Positions 27,955 through 36,982 of a stretch of DNA of 62,329 nt are shown here, in pieces. The notes under the pieces were generated by a model, which was given only the letters and a program-made list of their open reading frames with translations, was not told the DNA's origin and searched no databases. The first letter of the stretch is position 1. Every line of letters begins with the position of its first letter. The position numbers and the translations under genes are program-made. Where the stretch lies: NCBI GenBank assembly GCA_024232355.1, contig JAAEPW010000810.1:1-62329 (forward strand). Direction: 5' to 3'. This stretch comes from Chloroflexota bacterium (lineage in GTDB: Bacteria; Chloroflexota; Anaerolineae; B4-G1).

Positions 27955-30168
27955 CTATTCCCACCCGCGTACAACCAGCGGCAACCATACCAAGCGTGTC
28001 TGTATAATGATCTCGTGGCGCGCAAAGGGTCCTAGAACACTGCCAGAGATTTCGACCGCATTGGTTAACGGTATGCCAAAGGGCGTCACTGCTGTGGGAG
28101 AGAGCGTGTACATCACACGCACCTTGCCACCTGGCGTGATCGTTCCAGTCCAATGGATCGTGTTGTCCGGATAAATCAGGGGCAGCCCTGTAGATGCGGT
28201 TAGCGTTTCTGGCAGCACGATCATACTAACAGGCAGTGTGTCGGTTATCGTGGTACTAGCAGTCAGATTGCCGGTATTGCTGATGAGGATAGTATAATCG
28301 ACAGTTTGACTGGCGGCCATATGACGCGATGCGGCGGATTTATGCGAGGTGACCAGCACTGGTGCCGGCTCAGTCAGCACTGTAGTGAACGTTTCTCCCC
28401 ATTCCTCATTGCCGTAAGGCTCTTGGTTCCCAAGGACATCACGGGCGCGAACGCGAAAAAAATAAGTGTGACCGTGACTGCTGGTAAAGGCACTGGAGAC
28501 GCCGGTAAAGACATGGGATACCGCTGCCGTGCTCGTCAGCCAGTTGGTCCAGGTTCCCTCGTATCCATCACGCACTTGCACGTCGTAGCCACCGACACCC
28601 GTCCAACCATCTTGTCCATTCCATGTCACGCTAAAAGTTGTCGTTTCTACCCATGGCGAAAGTGGTTCGATTGACGATGCGGGCGGTAGGCAATCACGTG
28701 GATTGACAGCCACTAGGAGTTTCCCCTCGTTGTCTAGATAGGCAAACTCCATGTCGTCAAGTGTACGCTCTCTCATTGCGACTGTTGCCACAAAGGGCTC
28801 GCCTGGGCTGATGTCTGGTAAACTCCAACTTTCCAGCGTGGTGCAGTCGTTCTGGTCCCAAGCATAGAGTCTGCTCGTACCTGCGGCGCGAGGTAAAGTA
28901 GAGTGCACACCGACGTGGAATCGTTCACCGCTTTCGCGCACACCCAGCGCAGCTTTGGCTGTCGCCGCGCTCAGATGGCCGATACCGCTTGCCGGATACC
29001 AATATTCGGTCCACTCTAGTGACTGCTCAGCTGTAATCGTAGCCTGGTCCCAAAAGGTTGGCGCGACGCCACCGTGCAGTTCGAAATAGGCGGAACCGTC
29101 ATCGGTCCACTCGTTCGAGTTAATTGGGGCCGACCAGCCAAAGCCAAATCCTTTGCTGCCACGAGCTACGTCGGAAGGAAAGATCCGTACTATGCCTTCG
29201 TCCTCAGCGGTATCATAGACACCAACAAAGTCAGTCGCGGCCTGAGGATGCTCAAAAAACCCCAACCATTCGTGCCAATTACCCAACTTGGAAAAATCGG
29301 TCCCGTTGTAACTGGGCCAACTAAAGCGGTAATCGGGACCAGTTGGCTCGGTGGGCCAGTCGCCGGGCAGACGGTTATCGCCAGTAGAGTGAATGGACAT
29401 TTCCTCAGTATTGAAAATCAGACGCAAGTCTGACCCAACGGTGTTAGTCGCGCCAGGTGCGAGCATTGCGTTGGTCCAGTACCTGTAATGGATATCACTT
29501 CCCGTGAGGTTCTCGATATGCGGAGTGATTGCCAGATACCCTTGATTGGATGGCAAGTGCACTGTGACAGCGGCACGAATGCGGTCAGTGGCGCTCGTGT
29601 CGCGTAGGGTAACGGTGACGCCTGCCGTGGATGTGACGACTTGATAACTCCAAGGCTCTCCCCACTCGTAGCCGTGTTCCTCCACTGGCAAACACCATTC
29701 GATGCCACCAACTGCCAGCCACCACCCTTGCTCCGATGGTCCCCAGGGAGTGGGTTTGATGACCGGGTTCTGGTACAATTCGTTGTGACCGGTCGGTTTA
29801 AAGATCATCTGGTAGATTCTGCCGCCCAGTTCGGGCAGCAGTGTGACGTACAAATGGTCATTCTCCAATATCAGTAATTCATAGTCGCGGGGAATGGGAC
29901 TAGAATGGTTATAGGTATTCCAATCCAGCCGTGAATAGTGCATGTTGTAATCGGACGTGTAGGTGGGTATGAGGTGATCTGCGTATGGGTAGGTGGGGAT
30001 AGAGATGGTAGTAGTCTGGAATGAGGGTGCCGTCGGCGATTGCCAAATGGTTACCTTGTCGAACTCGCGGGCTGGGCTAGAATAGACCATGTGATGCTGA
30101 CGCATACTGGCAAAACTTACTAGTATCAGCAGCACCGCCAATGTTAGTATGCTCCGCTGTCTCTTCAC
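27955..30168 (-). CDS. Secreted DUF5107 protein with Fn3-like and DUF11 domains
   Basis: This large exported protein (about 737 residues) starts with a signal-like helix (ILTLAVLLILVSFASM). A DUF5107 / mutarotase-like domain follows (LLPELGGRIYQMIFKPTGHN, AVGGIEWCLPVEEHGYEWG), then a fibronectin-like domain (TFSVTWNGQDGWTGVGGYDV) and a DUF11 repeat (LVTSHKSAASRHMAASQTVD onwards). It ends in WLPLVVRGWE. DUF5107 relatives are linked to sugar processing. The frame opens at 30237, overlapping the next gene; I prefer the GTG at 30168, four bases after that gene's stop. No catalytic residues can be assigned. Confidence 0.75.
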   Translation of the reverse strand: MKRQRSILTLAVLLILVSFASMRQHHMVYSSPAREFDKVTIWQSPTAPSFQTTTISIPTYPYADHLIPTYTSDYNMHYSRLDWNTYNHSSPIPRDYELLILENDHLYVTLLPELGGRIYQMIFKPTGHNELYQNPVIKPTPWGPSEQGWWLAVGGIEWCLPVEEHGYEWGEPWSYQVVTSTAGVTVTLRDTSATDRIRAAVTVHLPSNQGYLAITPHIENLTGSDIHYRYWTNAMLAPGATNTVGSDLRLIFNTEEMSIHSTGDNRLPGDWPTEPTGPDYRFSWPSYNGTDFSKLGNWHEWLGFFEHPQAATDFVGVYDTAEDEGIVRIFPSDVARGSKGFGFGWSAPINSNEWTDDGSAYFELHGGVAPTFWDQATITAEQSLEWTEYWYPASGIGHLSAATAKAALGVRESGERFHVGVHSTLPRAAGTSRLYAWDQNDCTTLESWSLPDISPGEPFVATVAMRERTLDDMEFAYLDNEGKLLVAVNPRDCLPPASSIEPLSPWVETTTFSVTWNGQDGWTGVGGYDVQVRDGYEGTWTNWLTSTAAVSHVFTGVSSAFTSSHGHTYFFRVRARDVLGNQEPYGNEEWGETFTTVLTEPAPVLVTSHKSAASRHMAASQTVDYTILISNTGNLTASTTITDTLPVSMIVLPETLTASTGLPLIYPDNTIHWTGTITPGGKVRVMYTLSPTAVTPFGIPLTNAVEISGSVLGPFARHEIIIQTRLVWLPLVVRGWE

Positions 30169-30172
30169 GTTC

Positions 30173-31207
30173 CTACTCAAAGAGTCGGGCAATTTCGTCC
30201 CGTTCGAAGCGGGGAAATGGGCGTTCACTTGTCGCACTTTGTAGCACGACGATGGGTTCTCGCTCGACGACGACGCCGATGCGGGTTGCCGCGATGCCGG
30301 CGTTTTCCAACGCGCTCAATATCGTCGCAGCATCTTTTGCCGCGACCGCCAGCAGCAATGCGCCAGATGCGATCAGTCCCAGCGGGTCCAGTCCCAGTCG
30401 CGTGCACAACGTTTGCGTCTCGGGCAAGATGGGAATGGCAGATTCATCCACTACCAGCCCGACATTCGCTGCTGCGGCCAACTCCCATAACCCGGTCGCC
30501 AGTCCGCCTTCGGTGGGATCGTGCATCGCATGCACTTGGCCCGCGCTTGTCGCCACAGCCGCATCGCGCACGACACTGATACCAGGATCGTACAGAAAGC
30601 CCCGACAATGCTCCAAAAACGATCTGTCCAAACCCGTCAACTCGTTGTCGGATAAAGTGTCCGCCTGTTCTCGCGCGATGATGGCCGTTCCCTCCACCGC
30701 GATGCCCTTGGTGACGAGCAGTACATCGCCGGGCCGGGTTCTGTCGGGTCGTATCAATTGTTCAGGGGCTACTTCTCCCAACATACAGCCGACGACGATG
30801 GGCCGGTCAATGCCATAGGTAATCTCGGTGTGACCGCCCACCAGTCCCACGCCCAAGTCTGCGCACGCTCCGGCGATTTGCTCAAAGATCGTGTCTACCA
30901 GTGCAGCGTCGGTGCAGGATTCGGGCAGCAGCAGGGTGGCGAGAAACCAGCAGACCGTTGCACCCATGCAGGCAATGTCGTTGGCATTGACGTGAACGGC
31001 GTACCAACCGATTTCGTCGCTGGCAAAGGTGATGGGGTCAGTTTTGGCAACCAACAAACGATCGCCAAGCGAGATGACGGCGGCATCGCGCCCGACGCCT
31101 GGCCCTAGGATGATGCGCTCATCGTCGGGAGTGTAGCGAGCCAGTAGCCGAGTCAAATGCTCGGCCGGCAGCTTGCCCAAAGGGTATAGTGTTTGTGGTG
31201 GGAGCAT
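30173..31207 (-). CDS. AIR synthase-related protein (PurM/HypE/ThiL superfamily)
   Basis: This 344-residue ATP-binding protein has the superfamily's GPGVGRDAAVISLGDRLLVA near residue 35, TDPITFASDEIGWYAVHVNANDIA type substrate loop, GGHTEITYG, and HDPTEGGLATGLWELA in the second half. The subfamily is the archaeal/bacterial HypE-like 'AIR synthase related' group, whose substrate is not known. It is not purM, hypE or thiL in a clear way, as no hyp or thi genes are near. Downstream lies the secreted DUF5107 gene, 4 bases away. Confidence 0.85.
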   Translation of the reverse strand: MLPPQTLYPLGKLPAEHLTRLLARYTPDDERIILGPGVGRDAAVISLGDRLLVAKTDPITFASDEIGWYAVHVNANDIACMGATVCWFLATLLLPESCTDAALVDTIFEQIAGACADLGVGLVGGHTEITYGIDRPIVVGCMLGEVAPEQLIRPDRTRPGDVLLVTKGIAVEGTAIIAREQADTLSDNELTGLDRSFLEHCRGFLYDPGISVVRDAAVATSAGQVHAMHDPTEGGLATGLWELAAAANVGLVVDESAIPILPETQTLCTRLGLDPLGLIASGALLLAVAAKDAATILSALENAGIAATRIGVVVEREPIVVLQSATSERPFPRFERDEIARLFE

Positions 31208-31317
31208 ATCGACCTCATCCGTTTGTGAACACGTCGTGCGGTGAGTACGGTGCTTGGTTGATGGACCGTCAATGTGTTCATATTATCATAGGTGACGATA
31301 GAAGTCAAAATGCTTAT

Positions 31318-31352
31318 GGTGCGGGGTTTTCCAAGTGGAGAAACCCCGCACC
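31318..31352. terminator. Hairpin terminator after ychF
   Basis: GGTGCGGGGTTT (31318-31329) and AAACCCCGCACC (31341-31352) form a perfect 12-bp stem with an 11-base loop, 55 bases after the ychF stop on the minus strand. A T-run is not immediate. Confidence 0.65.
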
Positions 31353-31406
31353 GAGGAGTAAAAGGAGAGGGGATGAACCGAGAAAAACTTGCTTTTCGCG
31401 ATACTA

Positions 31407-32495
31407 TCAAACGTTAAAGCGAATCGAGAGAACATCACCGTCTTGCACTATATAATCACGCCCTTCCAGGCGAGCGTTCCCTTGCTTGCGGGCTTGGTTC
31501 ATAGAACCAGCGCTGACCATATTGTCATAGCTCACCGTCTCGGCACGGATAAAGCCGCGTTCCAGGTCAGAGTGAATCGCGCCGGCAGCCTCTGCCGCGC
31601 TAGCTCCTTGTGGGATCGTCCAGGCGCGCACTTCATCCTCACCGACGGTAAAGAAGGACTGCAAGCCGAGTAGTTCGTAACTTGAGCGAATCATCCGGTT
31701 CAGACCAGGTTCTTTGATGCCATACTCGGCCAGAAAGAGCGCCGCTTCCTCCTGGTCCAATTCAGAGATTTCCATCTCTAGCGCACCGCGCAAACAAGTG
31801 ACCGCCGAGTGTTGGTGAGAATAACTTAAATGAGTATCTGGGGCGTCATCCCCATCATCTCCCACGTTGAGCACGACTTGGACGGGCTTTGCGGTGAGAA
31901 ACTGGTAGCCGCGCAGACGTTTTTCTTCTTCTATCGTCAGATCCAGATCGCGGATCGGGATCTCTTGTTCCAGCGTTTCCTTGATCCGCATCAGCAGATC
32001 GTAATCTTGCTGGTTGGCTTGACGTTCGATATAATCACCTTTTTTGGAAAGATTGCGCTCCAGCCGCTCCATTCGTCGTTCTACGATGAGCAAATCGGAA
32101 AAGATAAACTCAAAGTCCAGGTCAGACAGGTCACGGGCTGGATTTACTGACCCGTTGGGGTGGGGTACTCTTTCATCCTCAAAGGCACGCACCACGTGGA
32201 GCAAGGTATCACTTTGGGCTATGGTGCTGAGAAGAGGGCCGCTAAACCCGTCGTCTTGTCCAATACCAACTCGCAGTCCGGCGATGTCATTGTATTGGAT
32301 GCGAGCGTACGTTGTCTTGTGAGGTTGGAACAGTGCACTTAAGCGATCTACTCGGGGATCAGGTACCGTGACTGTGGCGGTGTGTGTTTCAACTTGACCC
32401 GTACTGTAGGCCGTGGTTTCGACTTGACTCTGGGTTAGGGCGTTAAAAATGGTAGTTTTTGTACTGTTGGGCAATCCAACAATGCCGATTTGCAT
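31407..32495 (-). CDS. ychF: Ribosome-binding ATPase YchF (OBG family)
   Basis: YchF (362 residues) is a universal P-loop protein of the OBG family that binds the ribosome and prefers ATP. G1 is GLPNSTKTTIFNALT. G3 is seen in DIAGLRVG, and the helical hairpin insert (LIVERRMERLERNLSKKGDY) follows. The C-terminal TGS domain holds TIPQGASAAEAAGAIHSDLE and ends with YIVQDGDVLSIRFNV. The G3 has a normal small residue instead of Gln, as in the family. It is a single gene with a downstream hairpin. Confidence 0.96.
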   Translation of the reverse strand: MQIGIVGLPNSTKTTIFNALTQSQVETTAYSTGQVETHTATVTVPDPRVDRLSALFQPHKTTYARIQYNDIAGLRVGIGQDDGFSGPLLSTIAQSDTLLHVVRAFEDERVPHPNGSVNPARDLSDLDFEFIFSDLLIVERRMERLERNLSKKGDYIERQANQQDYDLLMRIKETLEQEIPIRDLDLTIEEEKRLRGYQFLTAKPVQVVLNVGDDGDDAPDTHLSYSHQHSAVTCLRGALEMEISELDQEEAALFLAEYGIKEPGLNRMIRSSYELLGLQSFFTVGEDEVRAWTIPQGASAAEAAGAIHSDLERGFIRAETVSYDNMVSAGSMNQARKQGNARLEGRDYIVQDGDVLSIRFNV

Positions 32496-32645
32496 AATAT
32501 GCCTCTTTTATAGACAAGAATTCAGCAGAGCGACGTGATTGCTCTGCCGGGCGACATTCTAACACAAAATGCATATTTTGCCAACAGTGGGATGAAAATC
32601 GCAGTTACTCTGAATAGAGCTTGTTACAAACTTGAATAGGTCACT

Positions 32646-33086
32646 TTACTTTTGGGTCAGTATTTCCAGAATCTGGGAGATTACTCTCTCTATACCTACC
32701 CCGGTTAAAAAGGGCACGCCACTTATAATAGGTACATCATGGTCAGTGGGCAAAAAAACGGTGGAAATGACCAGATCAGATCCTGGGATCAGATCCGTCG
32801 CTTCTCTCAACATACCTGTATCTATTCTGGCAGTAAAGCCGTTTTCTTTGAATAGCTTTTTGAGTTTTTCTGCAATGATTGTGCTGGGCACTACAGATGT
32901 GCTACAGATCACGGTCACTTTTTTTACTGGCACTTGACCATCATTTTTCCTTGCATTATAATCTACATAACAAACTTGATTTACATTATCATAATAATGG
33001 AGACTTGTGTCCTTGGTATACATCAGAAGCGTCAGTTTGTCAATATGACTTTTGAGATCGCGAGAGCATGTTTGTGTACCTGGCAT
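32646..33086 (-). CDS. Orphan PTS IIB component, galactitol type
   Basis: From about residue 54 the 146-residue frame matches PTS enzyme IIB of the galactitol (GatB) type: KKVTVICSTSVVPSTIIAEK with the phospho-acceptor Cys, and the end GVPFLTGVGIERVISQILEI. About 50 upstream residues are not part of the family; a GTG at 32933 would start exactly at the domain (about 95 residues, normal length), so the true start is unsure. No IIA or IIC gene is near, and no HPr or EI. It may be a remnant or a regulatory phospho-protein. Confidence 0.65.
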   Translation of the reverse strand: MPGTQTCSRDLKSHIDKLTLLMYTKDTSLHYYDNVNQVCYVDYNARKNDGQVPVKKVTVICSTSVVPSTIIAEKLKKLFKENGFTARIDTGMLREATDLIPGSDLVISTVFLPTDHDVPIISGVPFLTGVGIERVISQILEILTQK

Positions 33087-33133
33087 ATTGTAGTAAAATT
33101 AGCTAACCTGAAACATAACTTGACGCAGCGCAT

Positions 33134-33162
33134 TTGTCAAAGTCGTACAAGCCTGGTATAAT
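33134..33162 (+). promoter_or_regulatory. Promoter of the unrecognised two-gene operon
   Basis: TTGTCA (33134-33139) and TATAAT (33157-33162) have 17-base spacing. They lie 44 bases before the TTG start at 33206, showing that the longer open frame from 33134 cannot be the real coding start. Confidence 0.75.
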
Positions 33163-33205
33163 CCCGCCGTTATATCTTGATAAACTATTTTTAGGAGTTG
33201 TAACA

Positions 33206-34789
33206 TTGATCCAACGCAAGACTCAGGATCCAAATTATTGGGGCGACAAGTTTGTAGTTACTCTGGACGATCTTCAATACCTTAGCACATTGCTCGTTGA
33301 AGACGAATTGCCAAGCTCGGCAGATGAATTAGGTCGAGCACTGGTCTCGCACCGCTGCCGACAGGAAGACGCGCTCATAGAACGCGCGTTGGCTCAGGGT
33401 ACTCTGTATCAGCCCAAACGCAGCTATGAAATTGGCGAGCGAGTGGTATTTCCAGCACTGAGTTATCGTGTAGGAGAGGTTGTTGGTACTCGTCCTGGTC
33501 ACAATCCCGAATACGATTTATTTAACGTTATCCAGGTTAAATTTGACAAGCGTAAAAAACGCGAGTTTGCCTCTGCATTCACAAATGATCACCCGCTCAA
33601 TGACGAAACACAAGCGAATGCAGAACTGCGCACTCCAGAGGAACTGGAAGCACTTTACGCTTCCCAAATTGGGAAAGCGCTAGAAGCACAGCTTGAATCT
33701 GAACCTGACTTTGTACGATTGGCAGGTCAGTGGTTTCGCCGCGATCTGCTCGTACAAGTTCACGTAGGACATCTTAACCTGGCAGAAGCCGTACTCGATA
33801 TGGCAAGCGGAGGACCGTTGCCAACGGAAGAATTATTGGGTGACCTGGAACTGCCGGAAGAAATCACCCCTGAGCTACGCACCTTTTCATTGAATTATGC
33901 GCTCCAAGAAGATGAACGATTTGACGAGGTTGGACCAGCGGGTGAGGTGCTCTGGTACCTACGCCGCATGGAACCGGAAGATGTACAATCTATTCCTTTC
34001 CACCTTCAATACAAACCCCTAAAGTATGACCCGGCATTGTTGACCAGTGAGATGTTAGCATTGGAACAAGAGTTGGATGATGAGCTTTCAAACCTTGATA
34101 GCCCCGCAGACATTTCTAAGCCGGTGACAATTGTACTCACCTATCCCCATTGGAAATCCGGCACCTTGCCGCTTTCCAGTCGGTTGGCACGCGTAATTCC
34201 GACGGGTCGCACTCGCCGCATTCGCTTTACTCTCGTGGACGGCGATACCGGGACAGAGATGCCCGCCTGGGTTATTCGTGAAGGACGCTATGTCTATGGT
34301 CTAGGTGAATGGTATAAAGCACACGATGTGCCAGTTGGAGCCTACCTGGAGGTGTCGCAAGGTGAAAAGCCAGGAACAGTCGTTATTCGACGACGCAGTC
34401 GCCGATCTAGAAGAGAATGGATACGAGTAGCATTACCAGTAGAGGGGCGACTCACATTCGAAGTACGCAAACAGCTTATCGGATGTCAATATGACGAACT
34501 GATGATTGTGGCGGGTGAAGATTCTCAGGTGATGGATATGGTATGGGAGCGTAGCCGTGAGAAAAAGATTTCGTTGAGCCAATTAATCACCGAGATTTTT
34601 CCCGAACTAGCCAAATTGAGCCCTCAGGGCACCGTTCACGCTGCCACACTTTACAGTGCAGTCAATGTTGCAATGCGCACTCCCCCCGGGCCGATGCTGG
34701 CGGAATTAGTCAGCAGCGGTATTTATTCACCCGTAGGCGATAATTACTGGGTCTTGCGTGCAGAGGAGTTTATGTCTGCTAATGAGTAG
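33206..34789 (+). CDS. Unrecognised protein with winged-helix-like C-terminus
   Basis: I do not recognise this 527-residue protein. The start is a TTG at 33206, with AGGAG eight bases upstream. The N-terminal 60 residues are acidic, then a beta-rich part reads YEIGERVVFPALSYRVGEVV and KKREFASAF. The middle (about 250-330) is acidic and helical. A second beta-rich region (VTIVLTYPHWKSGTLPLSS) follows with a very basic run RRRSRRSRRE. The last 70 residues (ISLSQLITEIF to GDNYWVLRAEEF) resemble a winged helix of the HARE-HTH kind, where GDNxWxLR closes the wing. That resemblance is my inference. It is followed, with overlap, by a second unknown gene. Confidence 0.8.
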   Translation: MIQRKTQDPNYWGDKFVVTLDDLQYLSTLLVEDELPSSADELGRALVSHRCRQEDALIERALAQGTLYQPKRSYEIGERVVFPALSYRVGEVVGTRPGHNPEYDLFNVIQVKFDKRKKREFASAFTNDHPLNDETQANAELRTPEELEALYASQIGKALEAQLESEPDFVRLAGQWFRRDLLVQVHVGHLNLAEAVLDMASGGPLPTEELLGDLELPEEITPELRTFSLNYALQEDERFDEVGPAGEVLWYLRRMEPEDVQSIPFHLQYKPLKYDPALLTSEMLALEQELDDELSNLDSPADISKPVTIVLTYPHWKSGTLPLSSRLARVIPTGRTRRIRFTLVDGDTGTEMPAWVIREGRYVYGLGEWYKAHDVPVGAYLEVSQGEKPGTVVIRRRSRRSRREWIRVALPVEGRLTFEVRKQLIGCQYDELMIVAGEDSQVMDMVWERSREKKISLSQLITEIFPELAKLSPQGTVHAATLYSAVNVAMRTPPGPMLAELVSSGIYSPVGDNYWVLRAEEFMSANE

Positions 34790-35231
34790 GATTACTGTTC
34801 CCTTTTCACTACCAACACTGGTCAAACCCACTCTTGATACGTCGTTTCGTATTGACTATGAATGGTGGGAGCGAAAAGAACTCCACATCAGTATAGAGCT
34901 ACGTTCTCACCTTTGCGAAGAACACCAATCAGTTTTCAGTGAACACTTTGATACAGAGAGAATTGACTGGGTGGACGAAAGAACGGGCGAAGTCATGCAG
35001 GTGGATGGACTACAGCATGTGTTACAGATCCACTGTAGCAAACAATCTAGCTATGTTAATGAACATTTATCATTGGTTGATGCAATTTTCCGTGTATTCC
35101 TAGCAAATGGCAATACCCCTCTAACCTGTAAAGAATTGGGAAATATTGTTGGTCAACTCCCCAATAAAATTTTGCGTACCCTGACAGGTCGTCAAATTTA
35201 TAAGGGGATTCGGCCAGTACGGATTGATTAG
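34782..35231 (+). CDS. Unrecognised partner protein
   Basis: This 149-residue protein begins at an ATG eight bases inside the end of the preceding gene, so the pair is translationally coupled. It is hydrophilic and acidic, with WWERKELHISIELRSHLCEE near residue 27 and a C-terminal helical part (LTCKELGNIVGQLPNKILRT and GRQIYKGIRP). The latter looks like a helix-turn-helix, but I cannot name a family. A terminator follows at 35266. Confidence 0.75.
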   Translation: MSRITVPFSLPTLVKPTLDTSFRIDYEWWERKELHISIELRSHLCEEHQSVFSEHFDTERIDWVDERTGEVMQVDGLQHVLQIHCSKQSSYVNEHLSLVDAIFRVFLANGNTPLTCKELGNIVGQLPNKILRTLTGRQIYKGIRPVRID

Positions 35232-35265
35232 GCGTTACTCGGACACAACGTTCCACGATTTTTTG

Positions 35266-35287
35266 CGCCGCGACAACTGTCGCGGCG
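35266..35287 (+). terminator. Terminator of the two-gene operon
   Basis: CGCCGCGAC, loop AACT, and GTCGCGGCG form a perfect 9-bp GC-rich stem followed by TTGTTCTTC. It lies 35 bases past the stop at 35231. Confidence 0.75.
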
Positions 35288-35323
35288 TTGTTCTTCGTCC
35301 ATCACATTTACAAGGAGCAGACT

Positions 35324-35752
35324 ATGCGCGTATTCATTGCAGGTATTATGCAAGGATCCCGCACCGATAGAGAAATTGATACTCAAGGCTATCGCAACGA
35401 GATCGCGCAAATCCTGGAAAACTATGTTCCCCAAGTTGAGGTGATAGATCCCCTCGAACTGCATCCAAACAGTGTGAGCTATGGCCCAGAGCAAGCCAAA
35501 CAGACTTTGCTAGAGTTGGCGGCACTGGCCGGTCGAGTAGATGTACTGGTAGCTTATGTTCCTTTGGCCAGTATGGGTACAGCTCTCGAGATGTGGCACG
35601 CATACCAGAGCGACACGCAGATATACACGATCTCACCATTAACAAACAACTGGGTCGTGTATTCCCTCTCTGACCGTGTTTTTCCCGACATGGCAGCATT
35701 TGTGACATTCGTAGCCAACGGCGGTTTGAGCGAGACTAAATCCAAAGCTTGA
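35324..35752 (+). CDS. Nucleoside 2-deoxyribosyltransferase-like protein
   Basis: This 142-residue Rossmann-like protein starts MRVFIAGIMQGSRTDREID, ending its first strand in the Gly-rich loop of the nucleoside 2-deoxyribosyltransferase fold. SMGTALEMWHAYQSDTQIYT is the usual GTAxE motif, where the Glu is the nucleophile in true transferases. Related folds include LOG/YpsA-type proteins, so the reaction is not certain. AAGGAG stands seven bases before the ATG at 35324; an earlier Met (35288) lies within the terminator tail. Confidence 0.7.
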   Translation: MRVFIAGIMQGSRTDREIDTQGYRNEIAQILENYVPQVEVIDPLELHPNSVSYGPEQAKQTLLELAALAGRVDVLVAYVPLASMGTALEMWHAYQSDTQIYTISPLTNNWVVYSLSDRVFPDMAAFVTFVANGGLSETKSKA

Positions 35753-35787
35753 CAGAGGCGTATCATTCGATTAGAATATCGTCGCTA

Positions 35788-35861
35788 GCCCCAGTAGCTC
35801 AAATGGATAGAGCGCCGGACTTCTAATCCGACGGTTGCAGGTTCGAGTCCTGCCTGGGGTA
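35788..35861 (+). tRNA. tRNA-Arg(UCU)
   Basis: The acceptor GCCCCAG (35788-35794) pairs with CTGGGGT (35854-35860) with a G-U first pair and discriminator A. The anticodon loop CTTCTAA carries TCT at 35822-35824. D-loop AGCTCAAATGGATAGAGC and T-arm GCAGGTTCGAGTCCTGC are standard. CCA is not encoded. Confidence 0.95.
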
Positions 35862-35947
35862 TCTGATGTATAGTCCTTCATTTATGTAGACCAGTAATCA
35901 ACACCAAGGCGGGAAGACTGGTGCCGCCATACACCCACCTTACGACG

Positions 35948-36982
35948 ATGAGTGCACCTGTCCTAATTACTGGAGCCACCGGTTTTCTGGGTCACACACT
36001 GTGTCCATATCTCATTGAACGCGGCTATCAACTACGAGCACTCGTGCGTCCTACTAGCTCGTGGGATTTTCTGCGCCCACTAGGAGTAGAGTTAGCATGG
36101 GGCGATATTCGTGATGCCGAGAGTGTCCGAACAGCAGCCGTGGGCTGTCGTGCAGTGGTGCATGCCGCAGGTAAATTTCGCTTCTGGGGAACGCGCGAAG
36201 ACTTTTTTGCTGTTAACCTAGAAGGAACAAGGAATGCACTGGAAGCAGCGCGACAAGCCAACGCCGAACGATTTGTCTTTATCTCTACCATTGCTGTTGC
36301 TGGCACGCCTCGCGCAGACGCGGTAATAGATGAAACATACCCCCCAACTCCAGGAGACGACTATCAATGCAGTAAATTAGAGGCCGAGCGGCTAACATTA
36401 CGCTATCACCAGGAATACGGACTCCCCACAGTAGTTCTTCGCCCTGGCGCATTCTATGGACCAGGCAGTCGCTACGCTTTCAACCGACTGTTCTTTGAAG
36501 ATCCTCTAAAGGGCCTTCCACTGCAAGTGCATAGAGGACAACGTATCAATTTTCCCGTTTACATTCAGGACGTGGCCCAAGGCATTGATTTGGCACTACA
36601 ACGTGGACGACCAGGCCAAGTGTACAATATTAGTGGTCCCAGCCTTAGTCATCAAAAAGCCAACGATGTTGTGGACAACCTGCTGGGGCATCGCATCTGG
36701 CGGTTCAATGCGCCCAGATGGACAATGCTCGCACTAGCGCGGGCGTGGACATGGCTCTCGCGCTATACCGGCCAAGAACCATATTATCCCTTTAACCTGT
36801 CACTCTATGTATTTCACGATTGGAAAGTCTCTTGTGAAAAAGCAGAACGCGAGTTGGGATTTGTGCCCACGCCGTTTGAGGAGGGGGCACGAGCAACGCT
36901 GGAATGGTATCATGAGTTGGGCGTCGGGCCAACTAACTGGCTGGCGAGGCTAATTACATGGCTGACCTGGAGAAAGCTGTGA
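35948..36982 (+). CDS. NAD-dependent epimerase/dehydratase
   Basis: This extended short-chain dehydrogenase (344 residues) has the NAD(P)-binding ITGATGFLGHTL, VHAAGKFRFWG, FISTIAVAGTP, and the catalytic Tyr-x3-Lys in DDYQCSKLEAER. RPGAFYGPGSRYAFNRLFF follows, as in dihydroflavonol-4-reductase and 3-beta-HSD-like members. The GTG at 35921, with a weak ribosome site, would add nine residues. The stop overlaps the nnr gene start by 25 bases, suggesting coupling. The substrate is not clear (a sugar nucleotide, sterol or polyketide could fit). Confidence 0.85.
   Translation: MSAPVLITGATGFLGHTLCPYLIERGYQLRALVRPTSSWDFLRPLGVELAWGDIRDAESVRTAAVGCRAVVHAAGKFRFWGTREDFFAVNLEGTRNALEAARQANAERFVFISTIAVAGTPRADAVIDETYPPTPGDDYQCSKLEAERLTLRYHQEYGLPTVVLRPGAFYGPGSRYAFNRLFFEDPLKGLPLQVHRGQRINFPVYIQDVAQGIDLALQRGRPGQVYNISGPSLSHQKANDVVDNLLGHRIWRFNAPRWTMLALARAWTWLSRYTGQEPYYPFNLSLYVFHDWKVSCEKAERELGFVPTPFEEGARATLEWYHELGVGPTNWLARLITWLTWRKL

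Noticed and set aside
33134..33205. Upstream start of the unrecognised 527-residue protein
   Set aside because: This stretch contains the -35 and -10 of the promoter; the TTG at 33206 has a proper ribosome site.
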